Under the pieces are notes generated by a model that ran no database searches, was not told the DNA's origin, and saw only the letters and a list, made by a program, of their open reading frames with translations. From JALYXV01 sp963791545 (GTDB lineage Bacteria > Actinomycetota > Acidimicrobiia > Acidimicrobiales > Palsa-688), in assembly GCA_963791545.1 (NCBI GenBank), contig CAWBSR010000017.1:310001-374000 (forward strand): a stretch of 64,000 bases of DNA. The letters run 5' to 3'. Shown piece by piece: positions 18,433-28,472 of the stretch. A program made the translations under genes and the position numbers. Within the stretch, counting starts at the first letter, position 1. Each line of letters begins with the position of its first letter.

Positions 18433-18834
18433 CGACACTTCCACGCTGCCGGTGTTCATGGTTGGGCTTGGATGGGGTATGCGGGGGTGGTGTCGCTGGC
18501 GTAGCCGTCGGTGACGGTGACGGCGTATTCGATTCCGTTGGGCGACCAGGTGGTGGCGGGGATGGTGGCGGTGTAGTTCCACAGCGAACAGTGCGACGGC
18601 GCCGGGGGGGGTCCGGGCCTCCCCCCGCAAATGTAGGCGACCGACGTTGGCGTGGTCTTCTTTCTGCGGCCGACAGTGGGTCGTGTGCACCCCTGTGGCC
18701 TTCCTGTATCGATGGAGCGAAGGCTTCGCCAGGGGCTGGGCTGGGGGGGGGATGGAGCTGTCCCGCGCGGACGGCGTCGGGGAGGTTGAACGAGTACCGG
18801 CCAAGGACGGACCCCGAAAGGGACCCTCCCGATC
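18433..18834. other. gene-poor stretch with protein remnants
   Basis: No supportable intact gene. One minus-strand frame reads GIEYAVTVTDGYASDTTPAY then a stop, resembling the C-terminal beta strands of an exported protein. It does not continue upstream and is probably a scrap from an earlier rearrangement. Confidence 0.5.
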
Positions 18835-18871
18835 TTGACATCGACCTACCTGGAATGTTACAGATAGGACT
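18835..18871 (+). promoter_or_regulatory. promoter of decayed padR copy
   Basis: TTGACA (18835-18840), 17-bp spacer, TTACAG (18858-18863), then 8 nt to the ATG. The layout and flanking GGACTATG match the promoter at 21850-21886, implying duplication of a promoter-padR unit. The short distance suggests a leaderless transcript. Confidence 0.55.
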
Positions 18872-19398
18872 ATGACGATCGAGACTATGCCGGTTAGTTC
18901 TTGCGTCGTGCTCGGTCCGTTATCGCAGGGGCCGGCGTCGGGCTACCAACTGGCCGAGAGGGTCGCAGGAGCGAGTTCCAACTTCTGGCCCATGTCCTGC
19001 AGCTACGTGTATGCCGGGCTGATACGACTCGCGGAACCTCGGGCTCGTGGAGGCAGCCGACGTCAGCCAGGTCATGCCGCCCAACAAACGGTGTTCTATC
19101 CACTAACGAGGGGACCGACTTCCGTGATGTCTGGATGCAGGAACCGACGTTTCGCCAGGAGTCTCGTAGGAACTCCCTTCTGGTCAAGATGCTCTTCGTG
19201 GACCGCCTCACTGCCGCCCAGGTCGGGAGACTGATCGACGCGGCACGCCGCGAAGCGTCGCAGAATGCTCCCGGTTGGCGGCCGCCATCACCAACTCGAG
19301 AACATCCCGTCGACTCCTGGACTCGCTCCACCGTCCTATTTGGGATGCGCCATCCGAAGCAAGCCTTACGCGGACCGAAGAGATGTACCGACAGCTGA
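18872..19398 (+). pseudogene. PadR-family regulator, decayed paralogue
   Basis: The first 50 residues (MPVSSCVVLGPLSQGPASGYQLAERV, read in two pieces, then NFWPMS) match the intact PadR protein at 21887-22462. The reading frame is lost near 19040. A second frame then resumes with EPTFRQESRRNSLLVKMLF and LFGMRHPKQAL, equivalent to EPTFRKERRKNSLLIKILF and FGLRHSEATL of the intact copy. At least two frame changes make it non-functional. It lies just upstream of the MMPL exporter, so exporter and regulator may once have been flanked by two regulators. Confidence 0.8.
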
Positions 19399-19479
19399 GT
19401 GACGGCGCGCGACAGCACAGCTCTGCCTGACCCGCTATGGGCCTGACTCCCGGGCCCGACGATCCAAAGGAGCTTTCCC

Positions 19480-21786
19480 ATGCCGACCAAGGCGGATTCG
19501 GTTACGCCGCGATCCACCCCCCCAACCTCGCCTTCCGGTGCCGGCCGGGCAGGCCCGGGATCGAGCTTGTTCACCCGCCTCGGATGGTTCGTCGTCCGTC
19601 GGCATCGAGCGGTGCTTGTCGCCACCGTGGTCTTCATCGCTGTCGCTGCCGTGTTGGGAACAGGTACCTTCAAGCGGTTGCAGTCAGGCGGATTTCAGGA
19701 CCCCGGTGCCGAGTCCACCAAGGCTCAGAGCGTCTTGAAGAACTCGTTCGGCGCGGGCGACACCAATGTGGTGGCGCTGGCGAGTGTGCCGTCGGGGACG
19801 GTTGACAACCCGGCCGCGGCGGCCGCCGGGCGTGCGGTGCTCGACCGCCTGGCCGCAATCCCGCATGTCTCTCAAGTGGCGTCGTACTGGTCGCTCGGCC
19901 AGGCGCCCCCATTGCGCAGCCGCGATGGGACCGCGGCGATCATTGTCGCCCGGGTGGCGGGGACCGACACCCAGATGAGCGACACGTTCAAGCTGGTCAA
20001 GAAGACCGTGGGCGGCAACCAAGGGGCCATCAACGTCCGCTTTGGGGGCGACCTGGCTGTGAATTCCGACATCGGGGCGCAGATCGGCGCCGACCTGGGC
20101 AAGGCCGAAGGTATTTCGGCCCCCCTCACAATCATGTTGCTGGTGATCGTCTTCGGCGGCCTGGTTGCGGCTGGTCTGCCACTACTGGTGGCTCTTATCG
20201 CGGTGTTCGGCACCCTGCTGGCGCTGTTCGGCATCTCGGAGCTCACCGACGTGTCGATCTATTCCATCAACCTCACCACTGCGTTGGGCCTGGGACTGGC
20301 CATCGATTACAGCCTGTTCATCGTGAATCGCTTCCGTGAGGAGCTCAACCGGGGTCTTGAACCGAATGAGGCGGTGGTGCGGACCGTGGAGACGGCGGGA
20401 CGCACGGTGGCGTTCTCGGCTCTGACCGTGGCCGCCTCTCTGTCGGCGCTGCTGGTGTTCCCGCTGTACTTCCTGCGCACCTTCGCCTACGCCGGCAGTT
20501 CGGTCGTGGTCATCGCCGCCCTTGGAGCTGTGGTCGCCCTGCCCGCCCTGTTAGCCGTGACCGGCAGGCGGGTCAACAGTCTCCGGGTGTGGAAACACAA
20601 GCCGAAACCGGTCGGCGAAGGCTTCTGGCACCGCTTGGCGACCAACGTCATGCGCCGACCGATCGTGTTCGGAGGGGCGACGATCGCCTTGCTGGTGGTA
20701 CTGGGACTGCCGTTCCTTCGAGTCAACTTCGGCCTTTCAGGCGCCGAAGCTCTACCCAAAGGCGCCCAGTCCCGGACTGTGTCAGAAAGCCTGCTCCACG
20801 ACTTCAACGGGGACAGCGGCAACTCCTTCGCCGTGGTCATCAACGGCATCGACAACCCGTCGGCCCATGAGTCGGACATCGACGCCATAGCGATGCAAGT
20901 GTCGGGACTTCCGAACGTGTCGCGAGTCGTGGGCCTGACCGGCACCTACCAGAGGGGCCACCTGGTGGCATCACCGGGGCTGACCTCGGCCTCATACCAG
21001 CGGCCCACCGGCACCTGGCTCGACGTAGTGCCCTCCGTCGACCAGGTCTCCAAAGCCGGCCAGAAGCTGGTGGCTCAGATCCGGCAGCTGCATTCGCCGC
21101 TCCCCTTCGGCGTCGAAGGCCAGGGCGCCATCCTGACCGACACCAAGTCGGCCATCTTCTCGCGGGTGCCACTCGCGTTCGCTGTCATAGCCCTCGTCAC
21201 ATTCGTCCTGCTCTTCCTGGTCTTCGGCAGCCTCCTGGTCCCGATCAAAGCCATCGCATTGAACCTTCTGTCGCTGACGGCGACCTTCGGCGCCATGGTG
21301 TGGATCTTCCAGGACGGGCATCTCTCGGGGGTCCTCAATTTCACCGCCACCGGGAGCCTCAACGTCGACATGCCCATCCTCATGTTCTGCATCGCCTTCG
21401 GGCTGTCGATGGACTACGAGGTATTCCTTCTCAGCCGGATCAAAGAGGAGCATGACGCCACCGGCGACAACACCCACTCCGTCGCCGTGGGCCTGGAGCG
21501 CACCGGGCGCATTGTGACCGCCGCTGCGGCCCTTTTGGCGGTCACGTTCTTGGCTTTCGGGACTAGCGGCATCAGCTTCATCGAGATGTTCGGCCTCGGA
21601 TTAGCCCTGGCGATCGTGATGGACGCCACGTTGATCCGCGGGGTCCTTGTGCCCGCCTTCATGCGCCTGGCAGGTGAAGCCAACTGGTGGGCCCCAGTCT
21701 GGATGCGCCGCATCCACCAGCGCATCGGGATCTCCGAGGGCGGCCCTCCCAATGTGGCCGCGGTTAGCAGGGCCACTACCGAGTGA
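19480..21786 (+). CDS. MMPL/RND-superfamily exporter
   Basis: Membrane transporter of 768 residues with two repeats of one TM helix, a large extracytoplasmic loop and a bundle of five helices. The N-terminal helix is at about residues 40-60 (FVVRRHRAVLVATVVFIAVAAV). The RND proton-relay-like motifs are GLGLAIDYSLFIVNRFREE (near 270) and FGLSMDYEVFLLSRIKEEH (near 645). The size matches actinobacterial MMPL pumps that move lipids or drugs. PadR regulators on both sides, one intact, suggest substrate-induced efflux. A good Shine-Dalgarno (AAGGAG) lies 8 nt before the ATG. Confidence 0.9.
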   Translation: MPTKADSVTPRSTPPTSPSGAGRAGPGSSLFTRLGWFVVRRHRAVLVATVVFIAVAAVLGTGTFKRLQSGGFQDPGAESTKAQSVLKNSFGAGDTNVVALASVPSGTVDNPAAAAAGRAVLDRLAAIPHVSQVASYWSLGQAPPLRSRDGTAAIIVARVAGTDTQMSDTFKLVKKTVGGNQGAINVRFGGDLAVNSDIGAQIGADLGKAEGISAPLTIMLLVIVFGGLVAAGLPLLVALIAVFGTLLALFGISELTDVSIYSINLTTALGLGLAIDYSLFIVNRFREELNRGLEPNEAVVRTVETAGRTVAFSALTVAASLSALLVFPLYFLRTFAYAGSSVVVIAALGAVVALPALLAVTGRRVNSLRVWKHKPKPVGEGFWHRLATNVMRRPIVFGGATIALLVVLGLPFLRVNFGLSGAEALPKGAQSRTVSESLLHDFNGDSGNSFAVVINGIDNPSAHESDIDAIAMQVSGLPNVSRVVGLTGTYQRGHLVASPGLTSASYQRPTGTWLDVVPSVDQVSKAGQKLVAQIRQLHSPLPFGVEGQGAILTDTKSAIFSRVPLAFAVIALVTFVLLFLVFGSLLVPIKAIALNLLSLTATFGAMVWIFQDGHLSGVLNFTATGSLNVDMPILMFCIAFGLSMDYEVFLLSRIKEEHDATGDNTHSVAVGLERTGRIVTAAAALLAVTFLAFGTSGISFIEMFGLGLALAIVMDATLIRGVLVPAFMRLAGEANWWAPVWMRRIHQRIGISEGGPPNVAAVSRATTE

Positions 21787-21849
21787 AGCCCGATGGCGGA
21801 CGGCGGTCCACCGGAGCGGAGCTCGAGCCCCGGGGCGGCTCAGGCTGCC

Positions 21850-21886
21850 TTGACTGGTTCTGTTTGGACTGTTACAACCGTGGACT
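21850..21886 (+). promoter_or_regulatory. promoter of intact padR
   Basis: TTGACT (21850-21855), 16-bp spacer, TTACAA (21872-21877) and ATG 9 nt later, so transcription would start at or beside the ATG (leaderless). The GTTACA and GGACTATG elements are shared with the promoter at 18835-18871 and could include an autoregulatory operator. Confidence 0.6.
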
Positions 21887-22462
21887 ATGCCAGCGTTGAC
21901 GATGCCTGTCAGCTCTTTTGCCATCCTCGGCCTCCTGTCCCAAGGCCCGGCGTCGGGCTACGACCTGGCCCAGCAGGTCGAGGGGACCATTTCAAACTTC
22001 TGGCCCATGTCCAAGAGCAATGTGTATGGGGAGCTGGCCCGGCTCGAGGAGTTGGGACTGGTCGACGCCTCCGAGGTCACCCAGGTCAAGCTTCCCAACA
22101 AGCGGGTGTTCCGCCTCTCCGCAGCGGGCGTGGAGACGCTCGACACCTGGTTGGCAGAGCCAACCTTTCGCAAAGAGCGGCGCAAGAACTCCCTGCTCAT
22201 AAAGATCCTGTTCGCCGATCGACTCACCGACGAACAGATTGCCAACCTGGTCGCCGTGGCCCACCAAGAGGCGACCGCGGAACAGGCTCGACTGGCGGCG
22301 ATCGTCGAGATGCTCGACAAGTTTCCGAGCGCTATTTGGCGTCGGTCCACGGCGGTGTTCGGACTTCGCCACTCCGAGGCGACGTTGCAGTGGGCCGACG
22401 AAATGCGCCAACAACTCAAAAAGGCGCGCCCACAGTCGGAGGATCTGCCCACATCCGTCTGA
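21887..22462 (+). CDS. PadR-family transcriptional regulator
   Basis: Regulator of 191 residues. The N-terminal winged helix begins FAILGLLSQGPASGYDLAQQ, then a recognition-helix/wing region NVYGELARLEELGLVDASEV and RVFRLSAAGVETL. A C-terminal alpha-helical dimerisation domain (Vir-like, residues 95-180) follows. PadR proteins repress adjacent efflux or detoxification genes until ligand binds. Here the target is presumably the MMPL exporter that ends 100 bp upstream, and the gene itself. ATG 21887 lies 9 nt after the -10 element; an alternative ATG is at 21902. Confidence 0.88.
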   Translation: MPALTMPVSSFAILGLLSQGPASGYDLAQQVEGTISNFWPMSKSNVYGELARLEELGLVDASEVTQVKLPNKRVFRLSAAGVETLDTWLAEPTFRKERRKNSLLIKILFADRLTDEQIANLVAVAHQEATAEQARLAAIVEMLDKFPSAIWRRSTAVFGLRHSEATLQWADEMRQQLKKARPQSEDLPTSV

Positions 22463-22683
22463 GCATCCGCGGATGCCGGCTGGCGATGACGCCAGCCTCC
22501 GGCCCGGCAAGATTTCCGATCGAAGGCTCCTGTCGAGGAGAGAGCAACCGGCGAAGATATCGTCCCAGCCGGATCGGCTCCCTTCCCCTGGATCTCAAAG
22601 GAGTTCGCTCAGGAAGCCCTCAGAGAAGTCACGGTCCGGAGGCGTTGGGCTCCGACCCCGAGGCACCGACAGTACCTTGCGCG

Positions 22684-23010
22684 GTGGAAGACCCTGAGGC
22701 TCTCGAGGTGAGCCTGGATGAGCTGTGTCGGGTCGCGGCCCGCCGGGTGCTGGCCGCCGCCTTGTTGGCCGAGCGGCGCGCCTATCTCGACGCCCACGCC
22801 GAGGTCGTCGACGACGACATCCGGCGGATGGTTGTGGGCAACGGTTACGCCCGGCCCCGGGAGGTCATGACCGGGGCGGGCATGGTCGAGGTCAAGGCGC
22901 CACGCGTCGATGACCGCCGAGCCGACCACCGATATTCGTCGGCGATCGTGAACACCCTTCGCTCCGATGCCTCGAACTGTCGCGAGCGGGTCCGTTCACT
23001 CGGACTGAGG
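22684..23010 (+). pseudogene. IS256-family transposase N-terminal fragment
   Basis: The frame reads LAERRAYLDAHAEVVDDD, RRMVVGNGYARPREV and GMVEVKAPRVDDRRAD, the N-terminal hallmark of IS256/Mutator transposases (YL..HAE..., NGY..R.V.T..G.VEVK.PRV.D). It loses similarity after VNTLRSD, and no catalytic DDE domain remains. It is a different lineage from the intact IS256 copy at 28951-30372, whose transposase begins differently (LTEHVGYEPYEP). Confidence 0.8.
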
Positions 23011-23768
23011 TGCCCGCTGCTTCCAGTGCGGACCGGCGGTGTCACGGCGTCGGTACCCCCATTGCGCCCACAGCGCCGGACCAGGATCAAGATCGACGGC
23101 GGCGCAGCCGACAGTGCGAACTATCGCGAGCGCTCCCGAAAACTCGCCTCAGAGACCGGACCACGGTGACGGTCGCAACAGGCCAGGCGTTCGCCCTCCA
23201 GAGAAGAGCATTATCCCGCCACCCGTTTGGCGAGCGATATCGGCGTCCGTGCCGCCCGATAACGCTCGTCCCTCGGCGGTACCGCGAAGTCAGGGCGCCG
23301 GTCCGCCAGCTCATCGCGCTGTGCATAGGAGGTCGGACCTGACCGTCACGATCGCCGAACAGAGTGAACGTCAGACGAAATCCGGGATGGGCGATATCGG
23401 AGGTCTGCCGGCCGACATCAGCGCGCCGTTCAACAACACATCGGGGATACCCATCCGGGCAATGGCGCTCACCAGATGTATCAGCAACAATCAGAACGCC
23501 GTATTGGAAACGATGGGAATGACGGCCGACCGGTACGTCATGGACGACCGGGCCACGCGCGAGAGGGTCCGGGTTCTCAACTGCTGTCGGTGTTCGGAGC
23601 GCAGGACCCTCGTTGCATCCGTTGCCACCGGTATCGTTTTCATGGTGCGAGCTGCCCGCCTTCCAATCTCGGAGAAAAGCAAGCGCCGCTCGTCCAGGCT
23701 CACGCTTCGACCACTACCTTCGCGGCGGATGCGATGGGCGGTTGCCAGTATGGGACGCTCGAAGTGAC
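23011..23768. other. no supportable gene
   Basis: Several overlapping short frames without family features. It contains one GGGCGATATCGG motif (23389-23400). Codon bias is weak in all frames, and this is probably decayed DNA between the IS256 fragment and the HNH gene. Confidence 0.5.
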
Positions 23769-24596
23769 ATGCGCTGCCCGATGTGCCTCCGGTGGCTTCC
23801 GCGCTCGGAGTTCAGCCTCGAGCACGCACCCCAGTGGGCCAACCAGTCCCGGCTAGGCCAGCCGTGGCTTGTCGTATCGACCTGTAGATCTTGCAATTCA
23901 GGCGTAGCCGGCTCCACCTTCGAGTCAGCCGCCGCCATCGTGAAGGAGGCAGACGAGGCCACGGGGAAAGATCCTGTGTGCCATGTACATGGCACCGCCC
24001 ACAGCGATCGAGCCTTCAATGCAGGATGGATGAAAAGCCACGAACCAGTCACGGTGGCTGACCTGAAGAGCGCGTACCTGATCGCATTCGCCGTTCTTGG
24101 ATACTCGTGGGCGACGTCATCGCGGCTCCACCCACTGCGGGCCGCATTTGCCACCGGTCGACCAGCGGGCCGAGCTGACGCCCTTGAGACGTGCGGCCTC
24201 GTGACCGACCCCTCGGCGGCCCGGATGGTGAGGGAAGTTTCGGCACCCTTTCCGATGGTCCTCGTGGTCGGCCCTCAGTCGGAGCTGGTCATCGCTCTAC
24301 CCGTGCACGGCACCGGCGATATCACAGCGGCATGCCTCGCCGTCGCGGGGCGCACCATGACCTGCCTCGACTACCCCTGGCCGCTGATGGTCCGGGAGAC
24401 TCAGCGGGCGCTCGGTGAGGTCGGATTCAAAAAGCCCGAGGACGCCTGGGACGCCGGCATGTCCTTTCACCTCGACCGCTGCGACAAACCGCATGCAACG
24501 GCTGTCAATCCGAACCGTTCGGCGACGCGTGCGGTGAACCGCGAGTTCCGGACTACGTACTCGTCGGTTCTGGGCGGCGCAGCCTCCGACCCGTAA
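23769..24596 (+). CDS. HNH-type zinc-fold protein, putative nuclease
   Basis: Protein of 275 residues starting just before a four-cysteine fold: CPMCLRWLPRSEF, SLEHAPQWANQS, then STCRSCNSGV. The C-x2-C ... EHAP ... C-x2-CN pattern is that of HNH endonuclease-like domains, with EH corresponding to the catalytic His. The remaining 200 residues (AFVLGYS-type hydrophobic core, FPMVLVVGPQSEL) are not recognised and may be a sensor or partner domain. The open frame extends upstream to 23613, but ATG 23769 fits the domain start. In an island this could be a defence or mobile-element nuclease; DNA cleavage is not shown by sequence alone. Confidence 0.6.
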   Translation: MRCPMCLRWLPRSEFSLEHAPQWANQSRLGQPWLVVSTCRSCNSGVAGSTFESAAAIVKEADEATGKDPVCHVHGTAHSDRAFNAGWMKSHEPVTVADLKSAYLIAFAVLGYSWATSSRLHPLRAAFATGRPAGRADALETCGLVTDPSAARMVREVSAPFPMVLVVGPQSELVIALPVHGTGDITAACLAVAGRTMTCLDYPWPLMVRETQRALGEVGFKKPEDAWDAGMSFHLDRCDKPHATAVNPNRSATRAVNREFRTTYSSVLGGAASDP

Positions 24597-24936
24597 CGCG
24601 GGCTCCCAGAAGATCCACCCCGGGGCGAGTGACCCTGACGCCGGGATGGGGACCCAGTCCGAACGGGGGGCGATATCGGATGGCCTCGGCGTTCCGCGGC
24701 CGCAGCATCGATCCGTCGCTCGGCGGAACCCTGTCCTCATTGACCTGGACTCGGGCTTCACGTCCTGTGGCCGGCCCACTGCACCTGATCGAGGAGGTTC
24801 TGGCGGTCCTTCGACGGCTGCAGCAACGTGGCCACGCCTGGCTGTGATCCCCTTTGTCAAGGCACTCGATGGAGCTACTACGTGCGTCCCCGTACTGCCT
24901 TCGTGGGACCGCGCGCCAGCTTTTCGGGAAGCGGGC
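24597..24936. other. intergenic stretch with GGGGCGATATCGG motif
   Basis: No gene seen. It carries GGGGCGATATCGGATGG at 24667-24683, one of five related motifs confined to the island. It lies between two convergent genes. Confidence 0.5.
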
Positions 24937-25791
24937 TCATGGCACGGGCCGATGGTCGCTATGCGTTGAGGGCTTGATGGCGGAGATGACCAAGGCGCGG
25001 ATCTTGGCATCGACGTCTGACTTTCCAAAGCGCTCCTCGACGGCCGCGGCCGCCGCCGCGGTGGCGTCGGCAAGACGTGATGGGTGCCGGGCTTCGATCT
25101 CGTTGCACAACGGTGTGCCCTGACAGAAGGCGATCGCCGGGACCTCAACGGACCGTGCCCGGCTTCGAGCCTCCAACACCGCAACACCCGCCGGTGAGAC
25201 GAAACCTCCGGCTGCAACGTCGGACTGGATCGTGGCCGCGTCGAAATAGCTGTACGGTGTGCGGGCGAGGAAAAGCGGCGGATCGTCCGGGAAAAGACCC
25301 GCCACGGCCTTGGTCACGACCGCCGCCAGCTCATTGTGTTCGATCGCGTCCCACACGTTGAACAAGAACAAGCCTCCGGGGCGCAGCACCCGGGCCACCT
25401 CAGCGAACGCGGCCGGTCTATCGGGGAAGAACATCACGCCGAACTGACACACCACCGTATCGAAGCTTGCATTGTCGAACGGCAGATCCATCACGTCTGC
25501 GCGCTGCCACACCACCGGACGCGACGTACCACAGGATCGGGCGTAGTCGATCATGGGCTGATTCAGATCAGTGGCGGTGATCGACACCGATACGGGCAGG
25601 CCAACCGCCATAGCTCGAGTCACGACCCCAGTACCCGCGGCAACCTCGAGAACCGACCCGATATCGAGGTTTCGAAGGCGATTCACGACATCCTCGGCGT
25701 AGGGCTCAAAGATCAGCGGGACCAGAAGCCGGTCGTACAACTCCGGCACCGAGCCAGCGAATATCACATCCGGTGTAGGACGATCTGACAC
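24937..25791 (-). CDS. class I SAM-dependent methyltransferase (UbiE-like)
   Basis: Small-molecule methyltransferase of 284 residues from GTG 25791, preceded by GGGAG at a good distance. Motif I is VLEVAAGTGVVTRAMA (near residue 48), the acidic loop is ITATDLNQPMIDYA, motif II is ADVMDLPFDNASFD, and the post-II strand is VCQFGVMFFPD, followed by RVLRPGGLFLFNVWD. The order is standard for UbiE/MenG-type enzymes. The C-terminal helical region likely binds an unknown substrate. It is divergent from the methyltransferase at 26120. Confidence 0.85.
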   Translation of the reverse strand: MSDRPTPDVIFAGSVPELYDRLLVPLIFEPYAEDVVNRLRNLDIGSVLEVAAGTGVVTRAMAVGLPVSVSITATDLNQPMIDYARSCGTSRPVVWQRADVMDLPFDNASFDTVVCQFGVMFFPDRPAAFAEVARVLRPGGLFLFNVWDAIEHNELAAVVTKAVAGLFPDDPPLFLARTPYSYFDAATIQSDVAAGGFVSPAGVAVLEARSRARSVEVPAIAFCQGTPLCNEIEARHPSRLADATAAAAAAVEERFGKSDVDAKIRALVISAIKPSTHSDHRPVP

Positions 25792-26119
25792 CTCACTCCC
25801 TCGGCCGACTCCCAGCCCAGAGCATCCCACATCACCGTGGTCAGATGCAGGCGGCACCTCACGGCTCGAACGAAAGCACGGGATCGTTCACAATGATCAA
25901 AAGTTCAGGCCGCGCCTGGTGGGGTCACGCCGCATGGCGCAGCGTGACCCATGACGGGGGCCCGCAACAGCACCCGACTCGGGGCGATACCGGGTGGACT
26001 GCGGCAATTGTCATCCGTGCTCAAACCCAGACGAGGCTCGGCCCCTTCCCGGTACGCCTGTCGACCCCTCGCGGGGTGGCCGGAGCTCCGGGCCGCGTTC
26101 GTGGACACTGGTGTAATGG
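25792..26119. other. divergent intergenic region between two methyltransferase genes
   Basis: No gene supported. Contains GGGGCGATACCGGGTGG at 25981-25997. Presumably carries both divergent promoters, but no clear -35/-10 pair is certain. Confidence 0.45.
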
Positions 26120-26983
26120 ATGGTGGTTTCCCTTACTATTCCTGTCGTGGGCGACCAGGCGAGTCCCGGGGGTGATTGGTCGGGCTCGGTCGCCGCGGCG
26201 TGGGAGATACATCGCCGACTCATGTTCGAGGCCCACCGCCAGGTATCTGACTCATTGGTGCAGAAACTGGACCCGCAGGTCGGGCAGACCATCCTCGAGC
26301 TCGCGGCCGGTCCGGGCGAAACCGGCTTCGTCGTCGCCGATCGGATCGGTGCCACCGGCAGGCTGATCTCGACCGATGTGGCAGCTGAGATGGTAGCGGC
26401 AGCTCGCCGTGGAGCCACAGAGCGCGGTCTGGGCAACGTCGAGCCCCGGGTTATGGATGCCCACCAGATCGACCTGCCTGACGCCAGCGTCGACGGCGTG
26501 CTGTGTCGTTTCGGTTTGATGCTGATGCCCGACCCAGGGCGCGTGGTCACCGAGGTCCGCCGAGTGCTGAGCCCAACCGGCCGATTCGTCTACTCCGTCT
26601 TCGGCCCGCCGCAGCGGAACCAATGGATGACACTATTGGGAACAGCACTCGCTCAGTGTGGTCATCGGATGCCAGGCGATCCGCGTGGTCCGGGCGGGGC
26701 GTTCTCGCTATGCGACCCCGACCGCAACCGGGACCTCCTGTCGGCGGCCGGGTTCGCGGAGGTTGAAGAAGAGGAGATCGCCGGCGCCATGCATTTCGAC
26801 AGCTTCGAGGATTACTGGAACGTGCAGACCCAGGTTTCGGGCCGCTTCGCCAGCGTGATCGCCTCGCTGACCGACGACGAGACTGATCTCGTACGGTCCA
26901 CCCTGAGAGACATTGCGGGGCCGTACTCGCGCGATGGGGCGTACGATCTGCCCACCTTCGCCGTGGTTGTAAGCGCCCGCTGA
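26120..26983 (+). CDS. class I SAM-dependent methyltransferase
   Basis: Methyltransferase of 287 residues. Motif I is ILELAAGPGETGFVVA (near 60), followed by STDVAAEMVAAARR, VMDAHQIDLPDASVD and LCRFGLMLMPDP, then RRVLSPTGRFVYSVF. It is related to, but clearly distinct from, the divergent neighbour at 24937. It may act in the same unknown pathway. The start could be ATG 26120 or an in-frame GTG at 26147, since the first residues are not conserved-looking. Confidence 0.83.
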   Translation: MVVSLTIPVVGDQASPGGDWSGSVAAAWEIHRRLMFEAHRQVSDSLVQKLDPQVGQTILELAAGPGETGFVVADRIGATGRLISTDVAAEMVAAARRGATERGLGNVEPRVMDAHQIDLPDASVDGVLCRFGLMLMPDPGRVVTEVRRVLSPTGRFVYSVFGPPQRNQWMTLLGTALAQCGHRMPGDPRGPGGAFSLCDPDRNRDLLSAAGFAEVEEEEIAGAMHFDSFEDYWNVQTQVSGRFASVIASLTDDETDLVRSTLRDIAGPYSRDGAYDLPTFAVVVSAR

Positions 26984-27409
26984 CTCCGCCCCAACTCGCA
27001 TCAAACGGCGAACCGCCTCCAATACGTCCAGCTTCCCACACTCAATCAATCTGGGCCCAACTAATGGACGGCCATACGTTCGTATTTGTCGCTGACATGG
27101 GCAATGCGCCAAATGAACCTGCTGGACGGACCGCACATAACTGGCAGGGAGGATGTGGGTGGTGCTTATGTCCCTCCATCCCTGGTCTGGCAATCGCATT
27201 GGCGTATGGTCGGGAGTCCTGGGTCCCGGCCTGACCTGCGAACGGCTGACGCCGCTTCGGTTGTCTTGTGACCTGATTTGTCGGCCGGGTCCCAGGGTTG
27301 TTCCCGGCACCCACGGTCGGGTGTTCCGATCTGCCCGGCCTTTACGAGAGGTCGGGGTTCACAGGACGGTCCTCCCGCAATGCGTGCCACCCCTCAACGT
27401 GAGAAAGGG

Positions 27410-28472
27410 ATGGCTATGTCCATCGTAGAGAACATGACCGCGAGACGCGCGATCACAGGCGGTGTGGATACCCACGCCGATGTCCATGTGGCAGCCGCGT
27501 TGGACCCCGTCGGCGGTTTGCTGGGCGTGGAATCCTTCGAGGTCACCGCGGCCGGCTACGCCAAGTTGCTCGCCTGGCTCGCAGGCTTCGGGGACCGTCC
27601 GCCTGGTGGGGGTCGAAGGAACGGGCAGCTACGGGGCGGGCCTGGCTCGCCACCTGGCCACCGCCGGCGTGCGCGTCGTCGAAGTCGACCGCGCCGACCG
27701 CGCCGACCGCCACCGCCAGGGCAAGTCCGACCCCCTCGACGCAGTGAGCGCGGCGCGCGCGGCACTGTCGGGCCGGGCCCGGGGGAGACCCAAGGGTCGG
27801 GATGGGACGGTGGAGGCGATCAGGGCGTTGATGGTCGCGAAACGATCCGCCCGCAGGGAGCGAACCCAGACCATCAACCAGGCCCGGGGTCTGATCTTCA
27901 CCGCCCCCGACGACATCCGGGCCCGTTTCGCCAAGCACAGCACCGTCGCCTTGGTGTCGGATATGGCGGCGTTGCGGCCCCGCTCCGGTGACGCCGTGTC
28001 GTACTGCACCAAGATGGCGCTGCGGGAGCTGGGACGGCGAGCGGAGTTCCTCGACGAGCAGATCGACCGCCTGAACGAGCTGCTCAGCCCCCTGGTCGCC
28101 GTCGCCGCCCCCAGCCTGCTAGCCCTCTACGGCGTCGGCCCCGACACCGCCGCGCTGCTGCTCATCTGTGCCGGCGACCACCCCGAACGCCTGCGCAGCG
28201 AGGCCGCCTGGGCGCAGCTGTGCGGCGCCGCTCCCATCCCCGCGTCGTCCGGCAAAACCACCGGCCGCTTCCGCTTCAACCCCGGCGGTGACCGCCAAGC
28301 CAACCACGCCCTATGGCGGATCGTGATCACCCGCATGAGCTCTGATGCCCGCACCCGCGACTACGTCGAGCGGCGCACCAAAGAAGGCCTCTCCAAGGCT
28401 GAGGTCATCCGCTGCCTGAAGCGTTACGTCGCCCGCGAGGTGTACGCGCACCTCCGCCCGGCCGCCGACTGA
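27410..28472 (+). pseudogene. IS110-family DEDD transposase with +1 frameshift (copy 1)
   Basis: The N-terminus (ATG 27410; GGVDTHADVHVAAA, first catalytic Asp) is in one frame. The rest (VGVEGTGSYG with catalytic Glu, KSDPLDA with the last two Asp, then the Tnp_20 domain PASSGKTTGRFRF and GGDRQANHAL with the conserved Ser) is in a frame one base later, from about 27590. The shift coincides with a GGGG run (TTCGGGGACC), where GGG would restore one 353-residue protein. Copy 2 has the same run, so the change predates duplication or is bypassed by frameshifting. A Shine-Dalgarno AAAGGG precedes the ATG. Confidence 0.8.
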
